NCBI GenBank assembly: GCA_018613035.1
Contig: JAGGRA010000030.1
Span: forward strand, 21,775-85,774
Source of the DNA: Pseudomonas sp. ISL-84
GTDB taxonomy: Bacteria > Bacillota > Bacilli > Bacillales > Cytobacillaceae
Length of the DNA: 64,000 nt
Direction of reading: 5' to 3'
Part shown: positions 45,034 through 54,890 of the stretch, piece after piece
Numbering within the stretch: the first letter of the stretch is position 1
Layout: the number at the start of each line of letters is the position of its first letter
The notes under the pieces: generated by a model
Told to the model about the DNA's origin: nothing
The model's database searches: none
The model's input: the letters and a program-made list of their open reading frames with translations, nothing else
Made by a program: the position numbers and the translations under genes

Positions 45034-46854
45034 TCATTCAGCCATTACTAGAATATTGTTCTTTCTTTTATTAGCCAAATTCAATACAAACTCACTAATC
45101 TCACTAGAAGTCATGCCATCAAACCGCTCAATCAAATAATGAACTTCCTCTTCCTGCTCCAAAACAGCCTTCCCAATAAAGATCTTCGGAAACACCGCTT
45201 CCTTATGAACCTCTTTTTCATTAAGAAGCTCCTCATACATCTTCTCCCCAGGACGTATACCTGAGAATCGAATACCAATTTCCTCTTCCGAATAACCCGA
45301 AAGGGTGATTAAGTTCTTCGCCAAATCAACAATCTTAACCGGCTCACCCATATCAAGCACAAAGATCTCTCCGCCACGAGCAAGAGCACCCGCTTGCATC
45401 ACAAGCCTCGAAGCCTCCGGTATTGTCATAAAATATCTAGTCATATCCGGGTGCGTAACCGTTACCGGTCCGCCTGCCTGGATTTGCTTTTTAAACAGCG
45501 GAATCACACTTCCCCGGCTGCCCAGCACATTTCCGAATCGAACTGCGACAAATTTAGTCTCACTATGCTTATCCAACTCCTGAATAACCATCTCCGCAAT
45601 CCGCTTCGTAGACCCCATCACATTCGTTGGGTTAACCGCCTTATCAGAAGAAACCAAAACAAATGTCCCAACACCGAAGGTGTCCGCCGCCTCCGCGACG
45701 TTTTTGGTGCCTAAAACATTGTTCTTCACAGCCTCTTTCGGATTATACTCCATCAAAGGCACATGCTTATGAGCCGCAGCATGATACACAACATCTGGTT
45801 TATGGTCTTCGATCACCTCAAAAATCCGGGCTCTATCCTGGACATCAGCAATAATCGGCATAATTTCCAATTCACCTTTATACTCATTCCGCAGCTCCAT
45901 ATCTATTAGATATATCGAGTTCTCTCCATGCCCTAATAGAAGCAGCTTTTTCGGCTGAAACTTGCATACCTGGCGGCAGATTTCAGACCCAATAGATCCG
46001 CCTGCCCCTGTCACTAAAACGGTCTTCCCAGTCAGCTTTTCTGAAATACTATCAATATCCAGCTTAACTGGCTCCCGGCCCAGAAGGTCTTCCACCTGTA
46101 CATCGCGGAACTGGTTAACGGAAACTTTACCTAGCATGACATCCTCAATCATCGGCATAATAACTGTCTTAGCTTTCGTGCCGGAACATTCCTCAAAAAT
46201 TCGCTTCATTTCTTCCTTATTAAGAGACGGAATGGCAATGATTATTTTGTCAATTCTTAATGTTTCAACAGTCTTTGCAACGCGTTTAGAATCTCCCACA
46301 ACGGGTAGACCAAGTATATGTAATTTATACTTTTTTGGGTCATCATCTATAAACGCAACTGGTTTAATTTCAGCATCAACGTTTTTCAAAAGATGTCTTG
46401 CGAGCATAGTGCCTGCAGCACCTGCTCCTATAATTAACGCTCGCTTTTGTTCAACGGTTCCTTTAATGTATCGATCCCGGTACACCCTCCAGGAAAAACG
46501 GGATCCGCCGATTAATAGCACATGCATCATCCACGCCAGCATAAGTGCCCTGAAGTAAATATCCCCAATTAAGAGTTGCTGCATAAGACCTGTTGTCATG
46601 ATTGATAGACTCACAGCCTTAACAATCGCTACAAGCTCACCTACACTCGCATATTCCCATGCCTTGTTGTAAAGCCGGTACATAGATGCAAATAAATGAT
46701 GGCTGAACAGCAGCGTAATCGCACTAATCAGAACGAATTCTGATTCAAACCAAGCCAGCGTCGGGTGGAGTGTCATCACACTCACATAAATAGCCGATAA
46801 AACAATCAATGAATCCAATAAAACCAAAAATGTCAGCCGCTTTTGATACGTCAA
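45034..46854 (-). CDS. CapD/EpsC-type polysaccharide biosynthesis epimerase/dehydratase
   Basis: 606 residues. Four N-terminal membrane helices (up to about 110) are followed by a CoA-binding-like nucleotide domain (RALIIGAGAAGTMLARHLL) and a large SDR domain (KTVLVTGAGGSIGSEICRQV, DVQDRARIFEV, YHAAAHKHVPLME, SSDKAVNPTNVMGSTKRIAE, RFGNVLGSRGSVIPLF). It probably acts as a UDP-GlcNAc 4,6-dehydratase like EpsC/PglF. Met/Lys replace Tyr in the canonical YxxxK (MGSTK), as known in this subgroup. TTG start with GGGGGA upstream. It follows the probable EAR leader. Confidence 0.9.
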   Translation of the reverse strand: MTYQKRLTFLVLLDSLIVLSAIYVSVMTLHPTLAWFESEFVLISAITLLFSHHLFASMYRLYNKAWEYASVGELVAIVKAVSLSIMTTGLMQQLLIGDIYFRALMLAWMMHVLLIGGSRFSWRVYRDRYIKGTVEQKRALIIGAGAAGTMLARHLLKNVDAEIKPVAFIDDDPKKYKLHILGLPVVGDSKRVAKTVETLRIDKIIIAIPSLNKEEMKRIFEECSGTKAKTVIMPMIEDVMLGKVSVNQFRDVQVEDLLGREPVKLDIDSISEKLTGKTVLVTGAGGSIGSEICRQVCKFQPKKLLLLGHGENSIYLIDMELRNEYKGELEIMPIIADVQDRARIFEVIEDHKPDVVYHAAAHKHVPLMEYNPKEAVKNNVLGTKNVAEAADTFGVGTFVLVSSDKAVNPTNVMGSTKRIAEMVIQELDKHSETKFVAVRFGNVLGSRGSVIPLFKKQIQAGGPVTVTHPDMTRYFMTIPEASRLVMQAGALARGGEIFVLDMGEPVKIVDLAKNLITLSGYSEEEIGIRFSGIRPGEKMYEELLNEKEVHKEAVFPKIFIGKAVLEQEEEVHYLIERFDGMTSSEISEFVLNLANKRKNNILVMAE

Positions 46855-46984
46855 CCAAAAGTCCCCCTTTAAAAATAATTATCCGTGAAAAACACCACTT
46901 TTTACCTAGTGGAGTATATTTTGACAAAAATAAATACCTAATGAAAATACACATGTCTGAACATATACCTTTTCATTAAGTATT

Positions 46985-47180
46985 CAACTTACGTAGTAGT
47001 AGAGGCATTTAACCTGCCCTCACATTATGCTTTTGGCACTTGGCCTAAGGAGAAAGTCTCCCCCCACAGCATAATCGAGTATCTCCATTGATAACGGCTA
47101 GGAGACATCGCCTAATTCTTTATTGCCTTATTGTTATTTTAAGCCATAGCCTAGTCAAAAAATTGAAATGGTTAGGCTGA
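46985..47180 (-). ncRNA. Probable EAR (eps-associated RNA) antitermination element
   Basis: The 363-base gap between the phosphatase and the EpsC-like gene is GC-rich for this window and highly structured on the minus strand: an 8-bp helix ATTATGCT/AGCATAAT (47068-47075 with 47024-47031), enclosing hairpin GGAGACTTTCTCC (47049-47061); hairpins GGCA...TGCC (47004-47018) and TCTCC...GGAGA (47082-47105); and AGCCTA...TAGGCT (47148-47178). In Bacillus subtilis the EAR element lies between epsB and epsC and allows read-through of the long operon; this location matches exactly. The match is by position and structure, not by alignment to the EAR model. Confidence 0.6.
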
Positions 47181-47217
47181 AATTATTCCATGGGATATAG
47201 CACGACTAAATTTCTTC

Positions 47218-47982
47218 TTAAAAAATCCCCAGAAACTTCTTCCTCTTAACCGGTTCCGGCACTTCCCTCATCACATTACTATTTTCTACTAAAAGTTCAG
47301 CATTCTCTGTAAAAAGATAAACCATATCAGGCCCATACTTTGAATCAATCAGATCAAAGGCTTCTGCCATTTTGAAAGTTCTATTTTTCACGTTATGAGC
47401 ATCGGATGCGATAAAGTGAGTTAGATTTGATTCAATTAACTGCTGGGAAAATGCTTTAATCTTTTTTCCAAAATAACCACACAAGCTTGATGCTGTCACC
47501 TGTGTTAATGTACCTTTTTTCACAAACTTATATAACAAATCAGGGTGCTCAATAAATTGGGAATTCCGCTCGGGATGAACAATAATCGGTGTTAATCCCT
47601 TCAATTGAATATCGAACAACAGCTGCTCTGTGTATCTTGGCACATGACCTGAAGGAAGTTCTACGAATACATACTGTGAATCTGCTAAAGTTAGGATCTT
47701 TCCAGATTCATATTCTTCAATAAATTCTCCGAAAATACGGGTTTCCTGCCCCGGAATAACCTTTAGGGCTATACCTTGATCTGCAAGTGCCAAATTCACA
47801 TCTGCAACCTGTTCTATTATTTCTGATTTAATATTTTCATATTGCCCGTTTTTATGGTGAGGTGTAGCGATAATTGTGTCGATCCCTTCCTCAACAGCTT
47901 TTTGGGCCATTGATAAGGTTTCACTCATATGCTTTGAGCCGTCATCAATACCCGGCAAAATATGACAATGTATGTCAATCAT
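47218..47982 (-). CDS. Tyrosine-protein phosphatase (CpsB/YwqE, PHP-type)
   Basis: 254 residues from the ATG at 47982 with AGAGGTG upstream, the length of YwqE. MIDIHCHILPGIDDGSKHM has the metal-binding HxH, ATPHHKNGQYEN and VIPGQETRIFGEF follow, and VHPERNSQF and SDAHNVKNR complete the PHP metal site. It dephosphorylates the BY-kinase encoded next to it, controlling polymer length and output. Cytosolic. Confidence 0.92.
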   Translation of the reverse strand: MIDIHCHILPGIDDGSKHMSETLSMAQKAVEEGIDTIIATPHHKNGQYENIKSEIIEQVADVNLALADQGIALKVIPGQETRIFGEFIEEYESGKILTLADSQYVFVELPSGHVPRYTEQLLFDIQLKGLTPIIVHPERNSQFIEHPDLLYKFVKKGTLTQVTASSLCGYFGKKIKAFSQQLIESNLTHFIASDAHNVKNRTFKMAEAFDLIDSKYGPDMVYLFTENAELLVENSNVMREVPEPVKRKKFLGIF

Positions 47983-48080
47983 CGCTAACACCTCTTCCAA
48001 TAAACTGCTAAATATATAGGTCTTTTTAAGCTTAAACTATTACTTTAATAGGGTAAAGAGGTGGTTTTTGTCGAAAAAGG

Positions 48081-48785
48081 TCACTTCTTACCGTAATAGT
48101 AGTAGTACTGAGATTCTTCCATCTTTTTGCTGTTTAAAACAACGCCAAGGAATTTACTTTTTGTAGAAAGGAGAAGATCTTTCGCCTTAGCCGCCTGTTC
48201 GATTTCCGTATCTCCGCTTCTGACAACCAGCATACTGCCTTCACACTGATTAGCCAATATTTGCGCATCGGCTACTGCCAAAACTGGCGGTGTATCAAAC
48301 AGTACCAGGTCAAACTCTTTATAAGCTTCTTCGAGAAATTCTAGCATGGACTTTGACCCTAGCAACTCAGCTGGGTTGGGCGGAATTGGGCCGCTGGACA
48401 TCACGTAAAGGTTAGGCACCTTTGTTTCTGAATAGGCACTGTCAAGTGACGTACGTTTTGTTAAAACGTTTGTTAGTCCAGTAATATTATTAAGATCAAA
48501 AGTATAATGGACAGTTGGCTTTCGTAAATCTGCATCTACCAGTAATACCTTTTTATCTTGACCGGCAAATACAACTGCCAGGTTAGAAACCGTAGTAGAC
48601 TTCCCTTCACCAGGTCCAGACGAGGTGACCAGCAGCGACTTCATTTCCTTATCAACTGATGAGAACTGTATATTTGTCCTTACAGTCCGGAATTGTTCTG
48701 ATACCGGGGCTTTCGGTTCCGTTATGGTTATTAAGCTGCGTTTGTTGCTATTCCTTAACACTTTTTTTTGTCTTCTATTAAACAA
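48081..48785 (-). CDS. BY-type tyrosine kinase (CpsD/EpsB/YwqD family)
   Basis: About 234 residues. Walker A is SSGPGEGKSTT near 57, A' is KVLLVDADLRKP near 85, and B is FDLVLFDTPPVL near 160. The C-terminal tail has a tyrosine cluster (SQYYYYYGKK) for autophosphorylation. Start: TTG at 48785, with AGAGGTG six bases upstream; a GTG at 48794 overlaps that ribosome site and is less likely. It pairs with the transmembrane activator encoded upstream, whose stop lies at 48778. Confidence 0.92.
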   Translation of the reverse strand: MFNRRQKKVLRNSNKRSLITITEPKAPVSEQFRTVRTNIQFSSVDKEMKSLLVTSSGPGEGKSTTVSNLAVVFAGQDKKVLLVDADLRKPTVHYTFDLNNITGLTNVLTKRTSLDSAYSETKVPNLYVMSSGPIPPNPAELLGSKSMLEFLEEAYKEFDLVLFDTPPVLAVADAQILANQCEGSMLVVRSGDTEIEQAAKAKDLLLSTKSKFLGVVLNSKKMEESQYYYYYGKK

Positions 48786-49524
48786 CGTTCTCACCTCTTG
48801 CCCGCTTCACACCATCAACCGACCTGTTTGCGCTTCTTTGGCCCTTCGGTTCTTCAATAATCGAGATAACACCAAGCAGAGGAACACCAAGATGCTTTTC
48901 AATGTCCTGTTCATCTTTAAGTGTGTTATCAAAGTACTCAAGCAGGAACGCTAAGCCAACTCCGATCATTAAACCAACAACCATTGCAATCGCAATATTT
49001 AATAGAGGCTGTGGTTTTACCGGTGACATGTTTTCTTTCACTTCAGCTTTTGCAAGAATACTCACGTTATCAATGTTCATGATTTTCTTTATTTCACTGT
49101 GAAAAACATTTGCTGTGGTGTTTGCAATATCAGCTGCACGCTGCGGATCTGTGTCCTCTACTGTAATCCCCACTACCTGAGAATCCTTTTGGCTTCCTAC
49201 TGTTATCTTATTATTCAATTGATCAGTCGTTAATTCTAAATTTAACTCCTTAATAACCAAATCCAAAATAGCAGGACTCTTTATGATTACATTATAGGTA
49301 TTGATTAACTGCAAATTGGTTTGGATTTCACCTGGGTTGTATACAGGCTGTTCATTTTTGGCTTGGTTGACAAGAAGCTGTGTCGAAGTTTGGTAGACGG
49401 GAGTTAAAAAGTAAAAGCTAATGATTGCACTGGTTAAAACAGCAGCAAGAGTTATGGAAAGGATGAGCATGGCTCTTTTCCTTAACGTTCCCAGTAATTC
49501 TTTTAAACTAATTGTTTCCTCCAT
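48778..49524 (-). CDS. Wzz/CapA-type chain-length regulator and BY-kinase activator
   Basis: 248 residues with an N-terminal membrane helix (MLILSITLAAVLTSAIIS) and a second near 172-195 (LLNIAIAMVVGLMIGVGLAFLL); the extracellular loop between starts TPVYQTSTQLLVNQ. This is the Wzz fold of Gram-positive capsule systems (CpsC/CapA/EpsA). It controls chain length and activates the adjacent kinase through its cytosolic tail. ATG with AGGAGG eight bases upstream. First gene of the operon. Confidence 0.92.
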   Translation of the reverse strand: MEETISLKELLGTLRKRAMLILSITLAAVLTSAIISFYFLTPVYQTSTQLLVNQAKNEQPVYNPGEIQTNLQLINTYNVIIKSPAILDLVIKELNLELTTDQLNNKITVGSQKDSQVVGITVEDTDPQRAADIANTTANVFHSEIKKIMNIDNVSILAKAEVKENMSPVKPQPLLNIAIAMVVGLMIGVGLAFLLEYFDNTLKDEQDIEKHLGVPLLGVISIIEEPKGQRSANRSVDGVKRARGENVV

Positions 49525-50146
49525 GGTTTCCTCCTGAATAAAAGTGGGTAAAAGCTGATAGTATTATAGCACAAAATTGCTCGATTATTGGTCAAATTTG
49601 TCATTATATATAAGAATTAGGCTACAAAATATACCCTATCCCTTATTTAACAATAGTTTTACAAAAATTAGAAGATTATTTCATCCATTGGAATAAATTA
49701 CATTGGATTGAACTGGTACTATTTCCAAAATGAATCAATTGTCTAGTGCTAATATTAAAATATCATTTTTAAATTTAGTTTTTAAGAGCACAACGCTTTA
49801 AACTATAACAATTTCGTTACATATTTTAAAGACCTAAAACAAATCCATTATTTTCTGACCACAAAATTATATGTAATATTAATTTATAATTCCGTCTCAG
49901 CTACTAATACATACGCCTTCTTATACCTTGTTCCCCATATTACACTTTCCAAACCCAATTCTTCCATATTATACAAAATGAGATTTTAGACCTATCATTT
50001 TTACTTCATTATATATACTTTTTTTCTCTCTAAGATATAAGTATCATGGAGTTTTCTGTCAAATGCTGTTGTTTTTTTTACTGGAACTTGTCATAATTTA
50101 TAATAGAACTAGTTTCATTTATTCTATTTATATAGGAGGCAATAAA
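49525..50146. other. Divergent promoter region of capsule operon and SGNH hydrolase
   Basis: AT-rich, 620 bases with no gene. It holds the capsule promoter (49563-49595). The rest has no clear hairpin; a plus-strand promoter for the hydrolase was not assigned with confidence. Confidence 0.6.
49563..49595 (-). promoter_or_regulatory. Extended -10 promoter of the capsule operon
   Basis: On the minus strand TGCTATAAT (an extended -10 with TATAAT at 49568-49563) lies about 50 bases before the first ATG. A TTGACC-like hexamer (49595-49590) is 21 bases upstream, too far for an ideal -35, so the extended -10 probably dominates. Transcription would begin near 49556. Confidence 0.6.
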
Positions 50147-50926
50147 TTGAAGGCATTCTTTACTACTATATTAGCCATTGGCTGTGTAGTAATTTTAATA
50201 TTAGGTAATTTGCACTGGAAGGAAAAAACCGCAGTTATTAAACCAGAGGCAGCCGAAAGCAAAACAGAAGTGGCAGACCAGGAAACCAATACTGCATCTG
50301 CCGGGATTTTAAAACTTGCTGCTAACTGGCCAAAAGAGAGTCAAGAGCTGCTAAAGAAGCGAATTGAAGAAAAAAAGCCGCTTAAGATACACATTGTTGG
50401 CTCTGAAGCATTAGGAGAAGGCGCTAATTCATGGCCAGAGCTGCTAAAAGCGGAGTTAATGGAAGCTTATGGTGAATCTACTATCGATGTGAAAATCAGC
50501 AGCCATGACCTCAATTCGTTGGAATATATAAATGAAGATACACAACAAGAATTAATAGCAGAAAAAGCGGATCTTGTCATTCTTGAGCCTTTCACATTAA
50601 AAGATAATGGAGTTGTAACCATAGAAGACTCCTTGTTAAATGTAGATACTATCATTAGTGATACTAAGGATTCCAATCCTAACTTAACGTTTATCCTGCA
50701 GCCGCCTCACCCGCTGTACAACGCAACATTTTATCCGGTACAAGTGGAAAACTTAAAACAATTCGCTGAACAAAATAACATCACCTACCTCGATCACTGG
50801 ACTGCATGGCCAGATCAAACTAGCCAGGAAATGAAGGAATACTTATCAAGCAATAATAGCCAGCCAAGTGAAAAAGGACATGAAGTTTGGGCGGAGTATT
50901 TGGTGGAATATTTTATTAGCAAATAA
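50147..50926 (+). CDS. SGNH/GDSL-type hydrolase, membrane-anchored
   Basis: 259 residues from a TTG with GGAGG eight bases upstream. One N-terminal membrane helix (MKAFFTTILAIGCVVILIL), then an extracellular SGNH domain: IHIVGSEALGEGANSWPELL (the usual GDS reads GSEA), DLVILEPFTLKDNG (block with Asn/Gly), and PSEKGHEVWAEYL near the end (block V His). An esterase or deacetylase acting on the polymer is likely, as in other capsule loci. The variant first block makes activity less certain. Confidence 0.82.
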   Translation: MKAFFTTILAIGCVVILILGNLHWKEKTAVIKPEAAESKTEVADQETNTASAGILKLAANWPKESQELLKKRIEEKKPLKIHIVGSEALGEGANSWPELLKAELMEAYGESTIDVKISSHDLNSLEYINEDTQQELIAEKADLVILEPFTLKDNGVVTIEDSLLNVDTIISDTKDSNPNLTFILQPPHPLYNATFYPVQVENLKQFAEQNNITYLDHWTAWPDQTSQEMKEYLSSNNSQPSEKGHEVWAEYLVEYFISK

Positions 50927-50968
50927 ACAGAAGAAGCTGACCAGAGTGGTCAGCTTCTTCTGTTTATT
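50922..50968. terminator. Bidirectional terminator between convergent genes
   Basis: A 22-bp perfect stem (arms start AATAAACAGAAGAAGCTGAC) with a GAG loop, covering the stop codons of both the hydrolase and the large SLH gene. T runs on either side make it a two-way terminator. Confidence 0.8.
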
Positions 50969-53900
50969 CAGCTATAGTTACATTTATTTTTTTGTCTGGA
51001 ATTAGGAAAGGTGTATCTTTCAAAGAGAAAGTGATTTCTAATTGCCCGGTTGCTCCCGGGAAAATATCATTAACCGACAGCACCCCATAGCGCCAGATAT
51101 TGTCCACCTTTTTCGACTTAACCGTGCCGCTGGCATCTTTAATAGAAACTTCTCCGCCATACTCCAAATAAGAATAATCATGGTAGAAATACAGATCCTG
51201 CAGTACATGACCAAACTCATTTATAATATTAATGTTGAAATAACTATAAAGTGGGGCTGTTGGATTAATAACAGTTAATGCTGGCTGATGCTTTTCGACA
51301 TTAAATTCAAAGTGCGGTGTAGAAGTGATCTCTGCATTCTCAGCCAACTGCTCATCTGAGATTCGAACTTGATAACGCCATTGTTCACCATCTCTTTCTG
51401 GATGGTTAGCATAATATCCAACAGTTAATCCATCGTATTTATTGGTTAATTTTAAGGATGAATTGACCTCTCTCTCCTCTTCTTCATAACGATGGAAATA
51501 ACGCAGCCTTGAATCGTTTGGCCTATACTGATGAGGCTTCAGATTCCAACCCGTAAAGTTTTCATAGTTTAATGTAACGCTTTCCATATCACTTTCCGGG
51601 AAGATAACAGGATTATCCCCTTCAGTTACTTGAATATCTTTCTTTAAAATGTATTCGTGTTCATCATCATATCCGTAAACTTCAATAGTATAGTCCCCTA
51701 TTGGAAGATTGGTTGTTTGGGCAATTTCATTTGTTTCCACCCATTGATCCTCAAGGTTCTCATCCGTTCTGGTAGCAACTAGTCCAGCTAGATTAAAGTC
51801 ACCCCCTGCAGAAGGAATACTAACGTTCACCTTACCCGTGGTTTCACTCACTGGTGTTAGTGTAATTTCACTTTCATCAAGGAATTGATCAATCGTGAAG
51901 GTTCCAGTATAAATATGCTTGTTTGTTGCTACTGTATAGTAAACCTTATCGACTTCATTCAGGTTTACAGAATGATGGTTAAGCACAAGGACTTCCATTG
52001 TTCTCCAATTATCTTCCTCACGGCCTCCAATGGACCATCCAGTTTCCGAATAATATGAAGCATTACCCTCAGTTTCAAGCACTTTGAAGTTTGAGAAATC
52101 AGTAAACCTTTCTTCTGGATCTGTTAAGTTAAAACTGACTAGCCCTTCAATTGTGGAAGAATCCGGATCAAAGAAAGGAAGCTCAATATACGCTTCTTGG
52201 AAAGCCACATGTGCTTCCTCCAGCTTTTGAACTTCGGCATTAACCTGAGCTTCCGTTAACCCTGTCAGAAAAGCTGTTTTTACTTCTTCAACGATCGTTT
52301 TAAACGCATTATATGCATCTTCAGGTACGTGTCCATGTGTTTCGCCAATAGCAGTACGTGCTAATAACTGTTCCATAGCCCGAAGCTTATTGCGCAGGGA
52401 AGTAGTATCCAGGAAGATTCTTGATTTACCAAATTGAGTTAATGCTTCAGCTAATTGTACTGATTCTGAGTCAATATTGGATTGCTTCATTGCCAGATCG
52501 CCTGATGAATTCTTAATTTCCTGCAGTTTTGATCCAGCATTTGTTTTCGCTTGTGACAGAGCATCAATTGCAGACTGCGGGAACTGCCCATCAAGATCGC
52601 CTGGCTCAGCTGCTTCTGTAAAGTTTCCGGCTACGTGAATATAACGCTCCAAGTCTACTGTGTCTAATACCTCTGCAAAATTAAGAGTCGATGCAGTCTG
52701 TGCCCGCATCGTGGAGACCTGGAATGACACATCCGTATTTACTGTTACGATAACTCCAGATCGCTTTTCAGGATTCGTGATTGTTGCTCCACTGCCTAGA
52801 TTTACAGTTGCATTTTGGCGGACAATCATATTTTCAATATGATCTGTAAGATTAATAGTCGCATTTTCTGCATTAACAATAACTGTTGCTACTGTTAATG
52901 AAATAGTAACAGGCTGCGTTGTGTCTACCCTTACAATCCCGCTAATTTCGCCATCTCCATCAAGAACAACAGAGCCACCTTGCAAATAAATATCTCCAGA
53001 TAAATCAGTCGTACCTAACAAGTTAATCTCACTAACATCATGACTAAAAACATGCTTGGTTGTTGAAGCATCGAGAATATTTTCTAATGTAATCGATTGG
53101 ATATCCTCTCCATATACGATTTCATTGATAGTCCCATTTTTCAAAGTAACATTATCTGCGGCAACAGTAACTTTAACTAGTGTACTGTTTTGTAAATTGA
53201 CCGTTACATTATCAGTGTCGACTGTTACAGGAAGTGAATAATTTAACGGAAGACTAAAGCTGCCCTTTATTACCACTTCTTCCACTGTAATTACATTCTC
53301 GGCATGTTCTGCAGCTGCCGTATTGCTTACATATGCAATTGTTCCATCTTCATTCTCCGAATAGCCAGTTAATTCAACCGTTAAAGTATATTTAACGACT
53401 CTATTGTAACCCTCAACAACACCTTCGTACTCAAAAGTACCGATATCATTTGTGAAAGCTTTTCCACTCCAGGTAATCTGCTTATCCGCTTGAGTGTTAT
53501 CACTCATCCTTGCGCTAACAGTAGCCGGCAATACAACTTCGTCACCCAAGGATACTGTTTCTACCATATCCTCGATATTTATGATCCTTATCGGATCTTC
53601 ACCAGCTTCATCATCGGGTTGTTCTGTTGATGGTGGGGTATATGTAACTTCTCCTCCACCCCCGGTGGTTGTTCCGCCAGGATTCTGAACTCCTGCCTTC
53701 ACATTTAACTTTCTTGGGTTGATGTCCAATTTAACACCATCTGCATTCACATTCGCTTCTTCAATAGTTCCATTTCCTTTTACAGCTGCTTTCTTATTAA
53801 TTGTCAAAATTTTTACAGAGGCACCCGAAGGCAAATTAATTGTAACGTCGCTAGAGTTAATTACTACAGATTCAAATTCTCCATCAAAAATAACAATAGA

Positions 53901-54890
53901 ACTTTCTGGTGCTTCAACAGAGATGTTATTAAAGCCTTTACCTGTTAGCTTGCTTTCCTCCAGTTTTGCACCAGATTTAACAGTTACCTCTATTACACTT
54001 GTTGTACCAGTAACTACAACACGGACCTTATCATTCTCTTTATCAACAATTAACTTATTTAAAGTGGAATTGTTAACGTGAATACTATTCTCTCCACCGC
54101 CATAAACTCTGGTTGTTCCTTCAACTACTACATTATTAAAGTTTACATCGCCTTCACCTACACTTGCTGCTACAAGGAGGTCCCCTTTAATAACCAGGTT
54201 TTGCAAAACAACTCCATCAGTAGTCACTTTGACATCACCTTTTATAGTTTCAGAACCACTTTTCGGGCCATAAACTCCTGCTTTATCATATGTAATCGTT
54301 TCAGAAGGCACACGGTTTAAGGTAACAATAGACTCCGCACGAGTAATTGCCTTCTTAGGCTCAAACTTAGCGCCAGGGAAACCTTCCATTAAACCTTTAG
54401 AAGCAACTGCTCCAATACTGCCTTTACTCCACTCAGGAATACTATCCTTAAAAACTTCAGCATCTCCTGTATTCTCTGGCAGATCTAGAATTCTTGCTAG
54501 AATTACTGCTGCCTCTTGTCTAGTAATAGGACTTTTTGGCCTCATCGTACCATCATCAAATCCGTCAATGTAACCAGCTTCCATTGCCACCGAAATGGCA
54601 TCTGCATACCAATCGTCAGCCTTCACATCCGGAAAGCCAACTGTAGCCTTTTCAGTATAATCAAACTTGCGATTTACTATAGTTATAAACTCCGCTCTAG
54701 TAATTGTTCCATTCGGACGGAAAGTCCCATTCGGGTAACCCTCCACAAGTCCCTCTTCAATTGAAGATTCAATTTGTTCCTCCGCCCAGTGACCCTTGAT
54801 GTCTGATAGTTTTTCTGCCATAACTGGCGTGTAAGTAGAAAAAACTAAAAGAAACACGAGGATCAAGCTGGTGAATTTCTTAAAATTCAT
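50964..54890 (-). CDS. Large SLH-domain protein with beta-helix and Ig-like domains
   Basis: About 1308 residues from ATG 54890 (GGGAGTG seven bases upstream). Signal peptide (about 1-25) then three SLH repeats (about 25-75, 85-137, 145-195; e.g. GYPNGTFRPNGTITRAEF). Two long Ile/Val/Asn-rich beta-solenoid regions (about 200-395 and 530-740) flank a Thr/Pro/Glu-rich linker and a Big-type Ig domain. A helical stretch lies near 790-925, and further beta domains fill the C-terminus. Bound to the wall by SLH-polysaccharide contact; perhaps an adhesin or outer layer structural protein. No enzymatic motif is recognised. Confidence 0.85.
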   Translation of the reverse strand: MNFKKFTSLILVFLLVFSTYTPVMAEKLSDIKGHWAEEQIESSIEEGLVEGYPNGTFRPNGTITRAEFITIVNRKFDYTEKATVGFPDVKADDWYADAISVAMEAGYIDGFDDGTMRPKSPITRQEAAVILARILDLPENTGDAEVFKDSIPEWSKGSIGAVASKGLMEGFPGAKFEPKKAITRAESIVTLNRVPSETITYDKAGVYGPKSGSETIKGDVKVTTDGVVLQNLVIKGDLLVAASVGEGDVNFNNVVVEGTTRVYGGGENSIHVNNSTLNKLIVDKENDKVRVVVTGTTSVIEVTVKSGAKLEESKLTGKGFNNISVEAPESSIVIFDGEFESVVINSSDVTINLPSGASVKILTINKKAAVKGNGTIEEANVNADGVKLDINPRKLNVKAGVQNPGGTTTGGGGEVTYTPPSTEQPDDEAGEDPIRIINIEDMVETVSLGDEVVLPATVSARMSDNTQADKQITWSGKAFTNDIGTFEYEGVVEGYNRVVKYTLTVELTGYSENEDGTIAYVSNTAAAEHAENVITVEEVVIKGSFSLPLNYSLPVTVDTDNVTVNLQNSTLVKVTVAADNVTLKNGTINEIVYGEDIQSITLENILDASTTKHVFSHDVSEINLLGTTDLSGDIYLQGGSVVLDGDGEISGIVRVDTTQPVTISLTVATVIVNAENATINLTDHIENMIVRQNATVNLGSGATITNPEKRSGVIVTVNTDVSFQVSTMRAQTASTLNFAEVLDTVDLERYIHVAGNFTEAAEPGDLDGQFPQSAIDALSQAKTNAGSKLQEIKNSSGDLAMKQSNIDSESVQLAEALTQFGKSRIFLDTTSLRNKLRAMEQLLARTAIGETHGHVPEDAYNAFKTIVEEVKTAFLTGLTEAQVNAEVQKLEEAHVAFQEAYIELPFFDPDSSTIEGLVSFNLTDPEERFTDFSNFKVLETEGNASYYSETGWSIGGREEDNWRTMEVLVLNHHSVNLNEVDKVYYTVATNKHIYTGTFTIDQFLDESEITLTPVSETTGKVNVSIPSAGGDFNLAGLVATRTDENLEDQWVETNEIAQTTNLPIGDYTIEVYGYDDEHEYILKKDIQVTEGDNPVIFPESDMESVTLNYENFTGWNLKPHQYRPNDSRLRYFHRYEEEEREVNSSLKLTNKYDGLTVGYYANHPERDGEQWRYQVRISDEQLAENAEITSTPHFEFNVEKHQPALTVINPTAPLYSYFNINIINEFGHVLQDLYFYHDYSYLEYGGEVSIKDASGTVKSKKVDNIWRYGVLSVNDIFPGATGQLEITFSLKDTPFLIPDKKINVTIAE

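Noticed and set aside
45305..46558. Long plus-strand open frames inside the CapD-type gene
   Set aside because: The minus-strand protein shows clear domains. These are antisense shadows.
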